Part shown: positions 1 through 11,339 of the stretch, in pieces
How the letters are laid out: the number at the start of each line of letters is the position of its first letter
Position numbering within the stretch: the first letter of the stretch is position 1
Assembly (NCBI RefSeq): GCF_009753715.1
Contig: NZ_WQMS01000009.1
Coordinates: 3,847 to 67,846 of the forward strand
Direction: 5' to 3'
Origin: Sphingomonas horti
GTDB taxonomy: Bacteria; Pseudomonadota; Alphaproteobacteria; Sphingomonadales; Sphingomonadaceae
DNA: 64,000 nt
The notes under the pieces: model-generated
What the model was told of the DNA's origin: nothing
What the model saw: the letters and a program-made list of their open reading frames with translations, nothing else
The model's database searches: none
Position numbers and translations under genes: made by a program

Positions 1-2147
<2,147 letters not shown>

Positions 2148-2163
2148 CAACGGGGAGGCCCGC

Positions 2164-3051
2164 TTGGCGCGCCCTTCCAACCGCAGGCCCGGATATTCAC
2201 GCCGGGCGCAATACGGATTGTTCTTCGGCTACGTCACTGCCGTGTCGGGCGCGGCGGTCGCGCTGCTGCTGCTGATCCTCTCGGCCGTGGATCCGAACGG
2301 CTTCGGCGCGCTGAAGGGAGCGATCAGCGACGCGACGCTGCCGATCACATCGGCGGGGCGCTGGGCCGTGGACCGGTCCAGCGACGCGGGCGGGACCATC
2401 GGCTCCTATGTCAATGCGGCGGGCCAGGTCCGGGAGCTCCAGGCGGAAGCCAAGGCGAACCAGACCAGACTTATCGAAGCGCGCGCGCTGGCGTTCGAGA
2501 ATGCGCGGCTGAAGCGGCTGCTCGGCATCACCGAGCGCGGCGCGAAGCCAGTCGCGGTCGCGCGGCTGGTGAGCTCCACCGGATCCAGCATCCGCCGCTA
2601 CGCCATATTGAACGCCGGCTACCTGGACGGCGTCCGCAACGGGATGCCGGTGCGGGGCCCGGGCGGGCTGGTCGGCCGCATCGCGAGCGCCGGCGCGGTC
2701 AGCGCCCGCGTCGCGCTGATCACTGACGGCGGCACGATCGTTCCCGTGCGTCGCGTGCCCGACGGAACGCCGGCGATCGCGACCGGCACCGGTGACGGGT
2801 TGATCGACATTCGCGCGCTTGGCGCCGAGAACATCACGTTCAAGCGCGGCGACGTGTTCGTGACCTCCGGCGCGGGCGGCGTGTACCCGCCCAACGTGCC
2901 CGTCGCGATCATCGCGCGAACCACCCGGGAAAGCTTCCTTGCGCTGCCGGTCGCGGATCCCGCGGCGCTGGATTTCGCGATCGTCGAGCCTCCCTACCAG
3001 CCGCAGGTCGAGATCCAGCGGCGGGTGCTGCCGCCCGCGCCCGGCCAATGA
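2164..3051 (+). CDS. mreC: Rod shape-determining protein MreC
   Basis: MreC is the periplasmic scaffold of the elongasome and connects MreB to PBP2. The product is 295 residues. A basic N-terminal tail is followed by one membrane helix (about residues 17-40), a coiled-coil-like stretch (about 80-120) and the beta-rich MreC domain, with family-typical sequence around RLVSSTGSSIRRYAILN and GGLVGRI. The start is TTG at 2164, 7 bases after a strong GGGGAGG ribosome-binding site. The gene lies 16 bases after mreB, and its stop overlaps the mreD start (ATGA), which suggests translational coupling. Confidence 0.94.
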   Translation: MARPSNRRPGYSRRAQYGLFFGYVTAVSGAAVALLLLILSAVDPNGFGALKGAISDATLPITSAGRWAVDRSSDAGGTIGSYVNAAGQVRELQAEAKANQTRLIEARALAFENARLKRLLGITERGAKPVAVARLVSSTGSSIRRYAILNAGYLDGVRNGMPVRGPGGLVGRIASAGAVSARVALITDGGTIVPVRRVPDGTPAIATGTGDGLIDIRALGAENITFKRGDVFVTSGAGGVYPPNVPVAIIARTTRESFLALPVADPAALDFAIVEPPYQPQVEIQRRVLPPAPGQ

Positions 3052-3563
3052 GCCGCAGCCTCACCTATCGCGGCTACCAGCCGGTGCTGAGCGTCAAGGC
3101 GCGCGCGGTCCCGATCGTCTCGACCATGGCCGGGTCGCTCGTGCCGGCGTTGCTGCCGATGATCGCGCAGGCGCCGGTGGTGCCGCCGTTCGGGCTGATG
3201 GTGCTGCTCGCCTGGCGCCTGCTGCGCCCGGGCTTCTGGGCGGTATGGGCGCCGCTGCCGCTCGGCTTCTTCGACGACCTCATAAGCGGGCAGCCGGTCG
3301 GCAGCGCGATGCTGTGCTGGACGCTCGCCTTCCTGGCGATCGAAGCCTCTGAGCGGTCGGTGCTGTGGCGCGACTACGTGCAGGATTGGCTGGTCGCCGC
3401 GGCCGCGATCACGGCCTGTCTGCTGGCGGGCTATTTTCTTGCCCTGTTCGCGGGCGGCGCAGCGCCTATCTTGGCGATCATGCCTCAAATCCTTGCATCC
3501 ACGCTTCTTTTTCCCGCGGTCGCACGCCTGTGCGCGCGGCTCGACGCCTGGCGCCTGCGGTGA
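3048..3563 (+). CDS. mreD: Rod shape-determining protein MreD
   Basis: Small polytopic membrane protein (171 residues) of the elongasome. The sequence is hydrophobic with about five predicted membrane segments, one of them around VVPPFGLMVLLAWRLL, then the MreD-typical GFFDDLISGQPVGSAMLCW stretch. It starts at an ATG overlapping the mreC stop by four bases and ends overlapping the mrdA GTG start, so mreC, mreD and mrdA look translationally coupled. MreD is poorly conserved, and position in the operon supports the call as much as sequence does. Confidence 0.9.
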   Translation: MSRSLTYRGYQPVLSVKARAVPIVSTMAGSLVPALLPMIAQAPVVPPFGLMVLLAWRLLRPGFWAVWAPLPLGFFDDLISGQPVGSAMLCWTLAFLAIEASERSVLWRDYVQDWLVAAAAITACLLAGYFLALFAGGAAPILAIMPQILASTLLFPAVARLCARLDAWRLR

Positions 3564-5545
3564 AACGGCCGAAGAAAGTCGTCACCGAAGCGAGCCAGAG
3601 CTTCACCTTCACCCGCCGCGCGCTGCTGCTGGGCGGGATTCAGGGTGGTGTCGGCGCGCTGCTGGCCGGCCGCCTCGCCTGGTTGTCGATCGCGGAGAAC
3701 GAACGCTACGCCCTGCTGTCGGAGAGCAACCGCGTCAATCTGACGCTGATCCCGCCCAGGCGCGGCTGGATCGTCGACCGGAACGGCAAACCGATCGCCA
3801 TCAACCGAACCGATTTCCGGGTCGACCTGATCCCCGACCGGATCGTGGACAAGGACAAGGTGCTCGGCGACCTCCAGGCGCTGCTGCAGCTGCCGGACGA
3901 GGAAATGGAGCGCATTCGCGACGATCTGGAAGAAGCGCAGGGGTTCAAGCCGGTCCAGGTCGCCGAAGACCTCGACTGGGAAAAATTCGCGGCCGTCAGC
4001 GTGCGGCTGAACGAATTGCCCGGCGTGTCGCCCATGCGCGGCTATTCGCGCTTCTACCCCGATGGCGCGGCGGTCGGCCACCTGGTCGGCTATGTCGGCG
4101 CTGCCTCCGCCAAGCAATATGACGAAACCAAGGACCCGCTGCTGATCACGCCCGGCTTCAAGGTGGGCAAGGACGGGCTCGAGAAGACGATGGAGCCGAT
4201 GCTGCGCGGCACGCCCGGCGCCAAGCGCGTCGAGGTCACCGCCCGCGGCAAGCTGGTCAAGGAACTGACCACACGCAGCGACATTCCCGGCAATACCCTG
4301 AAGCTGACGATCGATGCCGGCCTGCAGGCCTATGCGGCACGGCGGCTCGGCACGAACTCCGGCTCGGTGGTCGTGATCGACGTCGCGACGGGCGGCCTGC
4401 TCGCCTTCGTCTCGATGCCTTCCTACGATCCGAACAGCTTTTCCGACGGCATCAGCCGCGACGAATGGAAGATGCTGTCGGACGACGATCACATTCCCCT
4501 GATGAACAAGGCCGTGCTCGGCCTCTATCCGCCGGGTTCGACGGTCAAGCCGATGAATGCGCTCGCGCTGCTTGAGGCCGGTGTCGATCCGAATGACCGC
4601 GTCGTCTGTTCGGGTGCGATGCGCGTCGGCAGCGGCGTGTTTCATTGCCATAAGCGGGGCGGGCACGGCCCGCTCGACATGAAACATGCGGTCATGCAGA
4701 GCTGCGACATCTATTTTTACGAGATGGTGCGGCGGCTCGGCTATGATCGCGTCGCCCCGGTCGCGCGGGCGATGGGGCTGGGTCAGGAATTCGAGCTGCC
4801 GCTGCCTTCGCAGCGTTACGGCACCGTCCCGGACAGCAGCTGGAAGCTGCGAAAATACAAGCAGAAATGGACCGTCGCGGACTCGCTGAACGCGTCGATC
4901 GGCCAAGGTTATGTGCTGGTCAATCCGCTCCAGATGGCAGTGATGGCGGCACGGCTCGCGTGCGGGCGCCAGCTGCTTCCATCCTTTTTCCACGGCCATG
5001 GCAAGCCGGCTGCCGCCCTTCCGTATACTGCGGAGCATTTCGCGCTCGTGCGCGACGCCATGTATGGCGTGGTGAATGAGGGCGGCACCGGTGGTGCGGC
5101 GCGGATGCAGGTGTCTGGCGTTGCCCTGGCCGCGAAGACCGGCACCGCCCAGGTGCGGCGGATCACGATGGCGGAGCGGGCGGGCGGCGTGCTCAGCAAT
5201 GCGGCGCTGCCGTTCCGGATGCGCGACCATGCGCATTTCATCTGCTTCGCGCCGGCCGATAATCCTCGCTACGCAGCAGCGGTCGTACTGGAACATGGCG
5301 GCCACACGGTGCGCAACCTGGACACGCCGCTGACCGGCCGCGACATCATGACCTATCTGTTCGACCGAGAGCGCGCGATGCGGAGCCTGCTAGAGGTCGA
5401 GCCGACCTGGGGCGGCGACATCGCCACTCGGATGGCGGCCAAGGCCGAGGCATGGAAGCTGGCCAAGGCGACGCCCGGCCCGCTGCCCACCTCCACGCCG
5501 ACACCCGCCGACCCGGGCGCCAACGCCGCGGCGGCGATCGATTGA
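3560..5545 (+). CDS. mrdA: Penicillin-binding protein 2 (elongasome D,D-transpeptidase)
   Basis: PBP2 cross-links peptidoglycan during lateral growth as partner of RodA. About 661 residues. After a short cytoplasmic tail comes one membrane anchor (about residues 20-40), then the pedestal motif RRGWIVDRNGKPIA, then the transpeptidase domain with STVK as the SxxK nucleophile motif, SCD as SxD motif and KTGTAQV as KTG box. Start: the frame is open further upstream (to 3365), but GTG 3560 overlaps the mreD stop (GTGA) and gives a normal N-terminus. The C-terminal 30 or so residues are rich in Ala, Pro and Thr and look disordered. Its TGA overlaps the TTG start of rodA. Confidence 0.95.
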   Translation: MKRPKKVVTEASQSFTFTRRALLLGGIQGGVGALLAGRLAWLSIAENERYALLSESNRVNLTLIPPRRGWIVDRNGKPIAINRTDFRVDLIPDRIVDKDKVLGDLQALLQLPDEEMERIRDDLEEAQGFKPVQVAEDLDWEKFAAVSVRLNELPGVSPMRGYSRFYPDGAAVGHLVGYVGAASAKQYDETKDPLLITPGFKVGKDGLEKTMEPMLRGTPGAKRVEVTARGKLVKELTTRSDIPGNTLKLTIDAGLQAYAARRLGTNSGSVVVIDVATGGLLAFVSMPSYDPNSFSDGISRDEWKMLSDDDHIPLMNKAVLGLYPPGSTVKPMNALALLEAGVDPNDRVVCSGAMRVGSGVFHCHKRGGHGPLDMKHAVMQSCDIYFYEMVRRLGYDRVAPVARAMGLGQEFELPLPSQRYGTVPDSSWKLRKYKQKWTVADSLNASIGQGYVLVNPLQMAVMAARLACGRQLLPSFFHGHGKPAAALPYTAEHFALVRDAMYGVVNEGGTGGAARMQVSGVALAAKTGTAQVRRITMAERAGGVLSNAALPFRMRDHAHFICFAPADNPRYAAAVVLEHGGHTVRNLDTPLTGRDIMTYLFDRERAMRSLLEVEPTWGGDIATRMAAKAEAWKLAKATPGPLPTSTPTPADPGANAAAAID

Positions 5546-6654
5546 AGCAGGGCGGCATCATTCCGGCGCCGCTTGCGGCGCTCCCCTGGGGCATGCTGCT
5601 GCTGGTGCTCGCGATCGGCGGCTTCGGCCTTGTCGTGCTCTACTCGGCGGCCGGGGGCAGCCTGACGCCCTGGGCTTTCGGCCAGGGCGTGCGCTTCCTG
5701 ATGTTCCTCGGCATGGCGATCGTTCTGTCGCGCGTGCCCGAGAGCGCCTGGAAGGCCATTACTTTCCCTATCTATGGCGTCCTGGTGCTGGCCCTGATCG
5801 GCGTCGAGGCGATCGGCGGGATCAGCGGCGGCAGCCAGCGCTGGCTGGATCTGGGCATCATTCGCCTTCAGCCATCCGAAATGATGAAGCCGGCGATCGT
5901 CCTCGCGGTCGCCCGATTCTATGGCATGCTGCCGGCCGGGCAGCTTCGGACGATTCACGCGATCTGGCCGGCGGCGCTGCTGATCGGTGTGCCCGCCGGA
6001 TTGGTGATGCTCCAACCCGATCTCGGGACCGCGTTGATGATCACCTTCGGCGGGCTCACGGTCACCTTTCTCGCCGGCCTGCCGCTGCGGCTCTATGTCG
6101 GCTCCGCGCTTGCTGCCGCCGCGGCGGCGCCGATCGCGTTCGGTCTGATGCACGATTATCAGCGCAACCGCGTGCTGATATTCCTCAACCCCGAAAGCGA
6201 TCCGCTCGGCAAAGGCTATCACATCAGCCAGTCCAAGATCGCGATCGGCTCGGGCGGGCTGTTCGGCAAGGGCTTCCTGCAGGGCACCCAGAGCCGGCTC
6301 GACTATCTGCCGGAGCGCCAGACCGACTTCGTGTTCGCGACGATGACCGAGGAATGGGGTCTGGTCGGCGGGCTGTTCCTGATCTTCGCCTTTTTCCTGC
6401 TGATCCGCTGGGGCATGCAGGTGGCGCACAATGCCCGCAGCAAATACGCGCGCCTGACCGCCGCGGGGCTGGCGACGACCATCTTCTTCTACGTCGGCAT
6501 CAACCTGATGATGGTGATGGGGCTGGCGCCAGTGGTCGGCATTCCGCTGCCGCTGGTCAGCTATGGCGGGTCGGCGGTGATGACGGTGATGATCTGCATC
6601 GGCATCCTGATGTCGATCGATCGCGAATCCCGGCGCGGCCGGCGGCTGCCCTAG
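5542..6654 (+). CDS. rodA: Peptidoglycan glycosyltransferase RodA (SEDS family)
   Basis: RodA polymerises glycan strands from lipid II in the elongasome. From the TTG at 5542, which overlaps the mrdA stop (TTGA), the product is 370 residues, the normal RodA length; the longer in-frame ATG at 5452 lies inside mrdA and adds non-conserved residues. About ten membrane segments are visible. SEDS signatures include QRWLDLGIIRLQPSEMMKP, QPDLGTALM, the extracellular LPERQTDFVFA loop with the catalytic Asp, and GIPLPLVSYGGSA near the end. Last gene of the mre operon; its stop shares a CTAG palindrome with the stop of the convergent ABC permease gene. Confidence 0.95.
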   Translation: MKQGGIIPAPLAALPWGMLLLVLAIGGFGLVVLYSAAGGSLTPWAFGQGVRFLMFLGMAIVLSRVPESAWKAITFPIYGVLVLALIGVEAIGGISGGSQRWLDLGIIRLQPSEMMKPAIVLAVARFYGMLPAGQLRTIHAIWPAALLIGVPAGLVMLQPDLGTALMITFGGLTVTFLAGLPLRLYVGSALAAAAAAPIAFGLMHDYQRNRVLIFLNPESDPLGKGYHISQSKIAIGSGGLFGKGFLQGTQSRLDYLPERQTDFVFATMTEEWGLVGGLFLIFAFFLLIRWGMQVAHNARSKYARLTAAGLATTIFFYVGINLMMVMGLAPVVGIPLPLVSYGGSAVMTVMICIGILMSIDRESRRGRRLP

Positions 6655-7796
6655 GCTCGGCGGCCGCCTCCGGACTTGAGCACGCCGCGCCGGAACAGGC
6701 GCGCCGCGACCGTGACCGTCACGCCGAGCCAGAAGATCTGCCACGCGAAGGCCAGGACGTGCTGCCACCCCGGAACGCCGATCGCGGCGCGGCCGGCCAT
6801 CGCGAACGGAGAGCTGAACGGAAACGCCGCCGCGATCACGCCCAGCGTCGAATCCGGTGCCCCGGCGCCGGCGCTCGCCAGCGCGAACATGCCGACCTGA
6901 AAGATCGTGACCGGCAGCGACAGCATCTGGATTTCGCGCATCGTCCCGGCCTGCGCCCCGACCCCCAGGAACACCGCGCCCAGCAGCAGAAAGCACAGCA
7001 TGAAATAGCCGAGGAACAGCAGCACGAAGCTGACCAATGAGGTGGCGGGCGCGATCGCGTCGAAGCTGAAGCCGCCCAGCCCGCCGAACGCAGCGATGGC
7101 CGCGACGCTGCCCCAGAACAAGGTGAACAGCAGCGCGACGCCCAGCATGCCGATCAGCTTGCCCAGGAAAACGGCTTCCAGCGGCACCGCCGCCGCGAGG
7201 ATTTCGATGACCTTGTTGTTCCGTTCCTCGGCCAGCATGCTGATTGCCTGGCTGGCGAGCAGCAGCGACAGGAAGAACATCGCGAAGACGGCGCCGAAGG
7301 CCGCCGCATTGCGGGAGTGGACGCCGGGCCCGCGCGTCGCCACCGACATGGTCCGAAGCTCCGGCTGCGCACCCGACGCGGCGCCGGCCAGCAGCGCCAG
7401 ATAATCCGCGTCGCGCGCGCCCTTCGCGGCATGGAACACTTGCCCGTCGGACAGGACGGCCGAGACATCGTCACGGCCGAGCAGAGCGCGCACCTGCCCG
7501 GCCGAGTCCGGCTGCGGCGCTTCGAAGGACACCGGCGGCGGCCCGGGGTCGGTGCCAGAGACCCGCCGCAATCGCTGCTCGGCCGCGCGCAGGTCGGGCA
7601 GCGCCTCGGGCGCGGCGATGACGACCGCGCGCGCCCGGCTGCCTTCGACGACGTGCACGGCGCCCAGGCTGCCGATCGTTGCGACCGCGAGCATGAACAA
7701 GGGCGCCAGCAGGAAGATCAGGAAGGTTGGCGTCAGCACGATCGCGCTGAAATCGCGGCGCGCGATCACCAGCGCCTGGGCGAAGAAGCGCGTCAC
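6651..7796 (-). CDS. ABC-2 type transporter permease (NatB-like)
   Basis: Membrane subunit of an ABC-2 exporter, 381 residues. One N-terminal membrane helix (around PTFLIFLLAPLFMLAV) is followed by a large extracytoplasmic domain (about residues 40-165), then five C-terminal membrane segments. The segment SLLLASQAISMLAEERNNK followed by a VIEIL motif is typical of NatB/YhaP-type permeases. The gene overlaps the ATPase gene upstream by four bases, so the two form a two-gene operon. The substrate cannot be told from sequence; NatAB-type systems export sodium or small molecules in some bacteria. Its 3' end overlaps rodA by four bases in convergent orientation. Confidence 0.88.
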   Translation of the reverse strand: MTRFFAQALVIARRDFSAIVLTPTFLIFLLAPLFMLAVATIGSLGAVHVVEGSRARAVVIAAPEALPDLRAAEQRLRRVSGTDPGPPPVSFEAPQPDSAGQVRALLGRDDVSAVLSDGQVFHAAKGARDADYLALLAGAASGAQPELRTMSVATRGPGVHSRNAAAFGAVFAMFFLSLLLASQAISMLAEERNNKVIEILAAAVPLEAVFLGKLIGMLGVALLFTLFWGSVAAIAAFGGLGGFSFDAIAPATSLVSFVLLFLGYFMLCFLLLGAVFLGVGAQAGTMREIQMLSLPVTIFQVGMFALASAGAGAPDSTLGVIAAAFPFSSPFAMAGRAAIGVPGWQHVLAFAWQIFWLGVTVTVAARLFRRGVLKSGGGRRA

Positions 7797-8704
7797 GCTT
7801 CGGCCTCCCCTTCCCGCACCAGCTTGACGAATGCTTCGTGCAGTCCCGGCCGCTCGATCGACAGCCCCGCGACCCCGTGTCCCGTCTCGATCAGCCGCGC
7901 CAGCACCGGCTCGATGCCTTCGGGCGGGACTTCGAACTCGAAGCCATCGCCCAGGGCTACGGCATCGGCCGGCAGGAAGCTGCGCGTGTCGCCATTGCCG
8001 GAGCGCGGCACCAGGTGCGCGCGCATCGGCAGCAGCGCGCGCGCCTCGTCGACCGTGCCTTCGAACCGGCGCTTGCCGCCGGCGATGATCGCGATCCGCT
8101 CGCAGAGGCGCTGCGCATGGGCCATCACGTGCGTTGAAAACAGGATCGTGGCGCCGCGATCACGCTCCGCCAGGATCAGCGCCTCCAGCTTTTCCTGATT
8201 GACCGGATCAAGGCCGGAAAACGGCTCGTCGAGCACCAGCAATTCGGGCCGGTGCACCATCGATCCGAGCAATTGGACCAGCTGCGCCATCCCCTTGGAC
8301 AGCGCGCGGATCTTTTCCCCTGCCGCGGTGCCGAGCCCGGCCGCCTCCAGCATCTCCACCCCGCGCCGCCGCGCCTCTGCCCAGTCGAGCCCGCGCAGGG
8401 CCCCCATGAAGGCGATCGCCTCGCGCGCCTTCATCGACGGATAGAGACCGCGTTCTTCCGGCAGATAGCCGATGCGATCGCTCACCTCGCGCGGGCGCGA
8501 TGCGCCGAGCACGTTCCGCTCGCCCGCATCCGGATCAATGATGCCGAGCAGCAGCCGCAGCGTCGTGGTCTTGCCCGCTCCGTTCGGCCCGAGCACGCCG
8601 TAGATGCAGCCGCGCGGGACCGCCAGGTCGACGCCGGCAACGGCCAGCTTGTGCCCGAATCGCTTCTCAAGGCCAGTCGCGGTCAGGGCGTGGTCGGAAG
8701 GCAC
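7793..8704 (-). CDS. ABC transporter ATP-binding protein (NatA-like)
   Basis: ATPase subunit (303 residues) partnering the downstream permease. Walker A GPNGAGKTTT lies near residue 39. The Q-loop region has YLPEERGLYPS, a segment common in NatA/YhaQ ATPases. The signature position reads LSKGMAQ rather than LSGGQ, again typical of this subgroup. Walker B is LLVLDEPFSGLDP and the switch His is in FSTHVMAHA. A C-terminal extension of about 85 residues follows the ATPase core. The ATGA overlap with the permease gene implies translational coupling. Confidence 0.9.
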   Translation of the reverse strand: MPSDHALTATGLEKRFGHKLAVAGVDLAVPRGCIYGVLGPNGAGKTTTLRLLLGIIDPDAGERNVLGASRPREVSDRIGYLPEERGLYPSMKAREAIAFMGALRGLDWAEARRRGVEMLEAAGLGTAAGEKIRALSKGMAQLVQLLGSMVHRPELLVLDEPFSGLDPVNQEKLEALILAERDRGATILFSTHVMAHAQRLCERIAIIAGGKRRFEGTVDEARALLPMRAHLVPRSGNGDTRSFLPADAVALGDGFEFEVPPEGIEPVLARLIETGHGVAGLSIERPGLHEAFVKLVREGEAEA

Positions 8705-8773
8705 CGCCGCTCAAGGCCCGGAACCGGCGCTGGCGTCAAGGTCCGTGCGACGCCAAAGAAGGTTCATGGATTT

Positions 8774-9691
8774 TCATATTAGCAGCCCCATCTGGCGGGC
8801 GGCGCGGAAATAGGCGGCGAGCGCCTCGGCCGCCGCGTCCGAGAGCTCGATGAAGACGCGCCGCCCGTCCGCGGGGTCGGCGCGGCGCGCGAACAGGCCT
8901 TGTTCGGTCAGCGCCCGGATCCAGCGCAGCGCCGTGGTCGCCGGCACGGCCGCGGCGATGCACAGGCTGGAAACCGCCACCCGGCTCTGCTCCAGCCGCG
9001 CCGCCATCAGATCGAGCAGCATGTCCCAGGCCGGATCGGCAAAGAGCTCGCGGGCAAAGAATTGATCGCGGAGCCGGCGGATGCGGATCAGGTTGCGCAC
9101 GCTGTCCGCGTCGATCTCCGCTTCCCCGTCGGCGTCGGGCGGCGCGCCCTGCGGCAAATAGCCGGCGGACCGGGCGGAGTCGGTCAGGTCGGCGAGCGCG
9201 CCGGCGATCCGCGCGACTTCCTCGCTCAACCGGCGCAGGCGCTCCGCCTCCGCTTCGACGCTGCGGTCGTGGACCTTGTGCCGGCGGCGGGCGAGCGCGA
9301 GGGCGAGCGCGGCCGCACGTTCCTCGGCTCCGGCATCGCACAGCAGGGTGATCCCCGGGCCCTCTACGCGCGCCCAGACCTCGTCGATCAGCGAATGCGG
9401 CATCGAAAGCACAGCGGCGGCAGCGCCGTCGCGCGTTGCCTGATCGGTCCAGTCGAGCAGCCGATCGTACGACCCGGCGGGTCCGTCGCACAGCTCGATA
9501 TAGACCGTATCGACATTGGCCTGCCGGCCCAGCCGGTCGAGCGCATCCGCGACCGGTTCGGCGCCGATCACTCGCGCACCGATGCCGCGCGCCGCCGCCG
9601 CAGCTGCGGCCCGGTCATGTTCGCGATCGGCGAAGATCAATATGGAGGGTTCGGTTCCCCAGCCCGCGATTGCCTCGGCCACCCCGTTCAC
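8774..9691 (-). CDS. MarR-like winged-helix regulator with an N-terminal receiver-like domain
   Basis: 305 residues, GTG start at 9691. The C-terminal third (about residues 195-305) reads as a MarR-type winged helix: a helix with AWDMLLDLMAARLEQ, a recognition region with VPATTALRWIRALTEQGLF, and a wing with RRADPADGRRVFIELSD. The N-terminal 140 or so residues alternate strands and helices (SILIFADRE, RVIGAEPVADAL, DTVYIEL, ITLLCDA) and resemble a degenerate receiver or Rossmann-like fold without a clear phosphoacceptor Asp cluster. It is upstream of, and co-directional with, the ABC exporter operon, which it might regulate. The domain fusion is inferred by eye. Confidence 0.7.
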   Translation of the reverse strand: MNGVAEAIAGWGTEPSILIFADREHDRAAAAAAARGIGARVIGAEPVADALDRLGRQANVDTVYIELCDGPAGSYDRLLDWTDQATRDGAAAAVLSMPHSLIDEVWARVEGPGITLLCDAGAEERAAALALALARRRHKVHDRSVEAEAERLRRLSEEVARIAGALADLTDSARSAGYLPQGAPPDADGEAEIDADSVRNLIRIRRLRDQFFARELFADPAWDMLLDLMAARLEQSRVAVSSLCIAAAVPATTALRWIRALTEQGLFARRADPADGRRVFIELSDAAAEALAAYFRAARQMGLLI

Positions 9692-9729
9692 CTTTCGACG
9701 CTCACCCGCTCGATCCGGAGACGCAGCGA

Positions 9730-11226
9730 TCAGTCGAGCGCCTTGACGATTTCCTCGACCATCTTCTTGGCGTCCGCGAGCAGCATCATCGTGTTGTCGC
9801 GATAGAACAGCTCATTATCGACGCCGGCATAGCCGACGCCGCCCATCGAGCGCTTCACGAACAGCACGGTCTTGGCCTTCTCGACGTCCAGCACCGGCAT
9901 TCCGTAGATCGGCGAGCTCTTGTCGGTCTTCGCGGCAGGGTTGGTGACGTCGTTCGCTCCGATCACGAACGCGACGTCGGCCTGCGCGAACTCGGAGTTG
10001 ATGTCCTCCAGCTCGAAGACTTCGTCATAAGGCACGTTCGCTTCGGCCAGCAGCACGTTCATGTGCCCCGGCATGCGCCCTGCGACCGGATGGATCGCGT
10101 ATTTGACGGTCACGCCCTTCTCTTTCAGCTGGTCGGCCATCTCACGGAGCGCGTGCTGCGCCTGCGCCACCGCCATGCCGTAGCCGGGGACGATGATGAC
10201 CAGCTCGGCCTGCTCCATCAGGAAGGCGGCGTCCTCGGCGGAGCCGCGCTTCCACGGCCGGTCAATCGCCTGACCGCCGCCGCTCGTGTCCGCGACGGCG
10301 CCGAAGCCGCCGGCGATCACGCTGATGAAGCTGCGGTTCATCGCCCGGCACATGATGTAGCTGAGGATCGCGCCCGAGCTGCCGACCAGCGCGCCGGTGA
10401 TGATCATGGCGGTGTTGCCGAGCGTGAAGCCCATCGCCGCCGCCGCCCAGCCCGAATAGCTGTTCAGCATCGACACCACGACCGGCATGTCCGCGCCGCC
10501 GATCGGGATGATCAGCAGGAAACCGATCAGGAAGCTGAGTGCGGTGACGGTCCAGAACACCCAGCCCGACTGGTCGGTGGTGAAATAGGCGATCAAGCCG
10601 ATGATCGCCGCCAGAGTGCCGAGATTGATGATGTGGCGGCCGGGCAGCAGGATCGGCGCGCCGGACATGTTGCCGTTCAGCTTCAGGAACGCGATCACCG
10701 AGCCCGAGAAGGTGATCGCGCCGATCGCAACGCCCAGCCCCATTTCGATCCGGCTGACTGGGAAGATGCTGACGATGTTCGGCCCCGCGATCGGGGTGAT
10801 GACGCTCGCGATGTGAAACGCCTGCGGATTCAGGAACGCCGCCGCCGCCACGAGCACCGCCGCGAGGCCGACCAGCGAGTGGAAGGCCGCGACCAATTGG
10901 GGCATCGCGGTCATCGCGATCCGGCGCGCGACGACGAGGCCGATCCCCGCTCCGATGGCAATGGCGATAAGGATTTCGATCAGGCTTGCCGGGTCGAATT
11001 CAAGCGTCGAGGTCAACGCGCGCGGCTCGGTGAACGTCAGGTCGAAGCCGAGGCCGTGAACGATCAGCGTCGTCACCACGGCAATCGCCATGCCGGCCAT
11101 GCCGAACCGGTTGCCGCGCCGCGACGAAGCCGGGCTCGACAAGCCCCGCAGCGCAAGGATGAAGCAGACGCCCGCGATCAGATAGGCAAGCGCGACCCAG
11201 GGATTGACCGGTACGACCTCATGCAT
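9730..11226 (-). CDS. pntB: NAD(P)(+) transhydrogenase (Re/Si-specific), beta subunit
   Basis: Beta subunit of the proton-pumping transhydrogenase, which uses the proton gradient to make NADPH from NADH. 498 residues. The N-terminal two-thirds contains eight or nine membrane helices. The C-terminal NADP(H)-binding domain III begins near residue 310 and contains VPGYGMAVAQAQHALREM (the GxGxxA-type fingerprint) and later FVIGANDVTNPAAK, the conserved nucleotide contact. It is the last gene of a minus-strand operon; a palindromic repeat lies in the 113 bases between it and pntAB. Confidence 0.96.
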   Translation of the reverse strand: MHEVVPVNPWVALAYLIAGVCFILALRGLSSPASSRRGNRFGMAGMAIAVVTTLIVHGLGFDLTFTEPRALTSTLEFDPASLIEILIAIAIGAGIGLVVARRIAMTAMPQLVAAFHSLVGLAAVLVAAAAFLNPQAFHIASVITPIAGPNIVSIFPVSRIEMGLGVAIGAITFSGSVIAFLKLNGNMSGAPILLPGRHIINLGTLAAIIGLIAYFTTDQSGWVFWTVTALSFLIGFLLIIPIGGADMPVVVSMLNSYSGWAAAAMGFTLGNTAMIITGALVGSSGAILSYIMCRAMNRSFISVIAGGFGAVADTSGGGQAIDRPWKRGSAEDAAFLMEQAELVIIVPGYGMAVAQAQHALREMADQLKEKGVTVKYAIHPVAGRMPGHMNVLLAEANVPYDEVFELEDINSEFAQADVAFVIGANDVTNPAAKTDKSSPIYGMPVLDVEKAKTVLFVKRSMGGVGYAGVDNELFYRDNTMMLLADAKKMVEEIVKALD

Positions 11227-11247
11227 GCGTTAACGTTCCCCCAGGCT

Positions 11248-11329
11248 CGTCATTGCGAGGAGCGGAGCGACGAGGCAATCCACCGCCCCGCGCGCCGCGC
11301 TTGATTGCTTCGCTCCGCTCGCAATGACG
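11248..11329. repeat. REP-like palindromic element inside the pnt operon
   Basis: Two inverted arms: 11248-11282 (starting CGTCATTGCGAGGAGCGGAG) and 11301-11329, whose reverse complement starts CGTCATTGCGAGCGGAGCGA. The arms match except for a 6-base length difference and single substitutions, around a GC-rich loop. It occupies most of the intergenic space between pntAB and pntB and would form a strong hairpin in the pnt mRNA. From memory, closely similar CGTCATTGCGAG palindromes are dispersed in sphingomonad genomes; only one copy is in this window. Confidence 0.75.
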
Positions 11330-11339
11330 GAGCGGTCCA

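Noticed and set aside
3485-5305. Long open frame on the minus strand opposite mrdA
   Set aside because: Complete PBP2 motifs on the plus strand explain the region; the minus-strand product is His/Arg/Asp-rich without domains, as expected of a high-GC shadow.
5353-6996. Long minus-strand open frame opposite rodA and the ABC permease end
   Set aside because: RodA has full SEDS motifs; the opposite frame is low-complexity (QRQ/DRR-rich) and lacks any domain.
9436-11304. Long plus-strand open frame opposite pntB
   Set aside because: PntB is unmistakable on the minus strand; the plus-strand product is Arg/His/Asp-rich shadow sequence.
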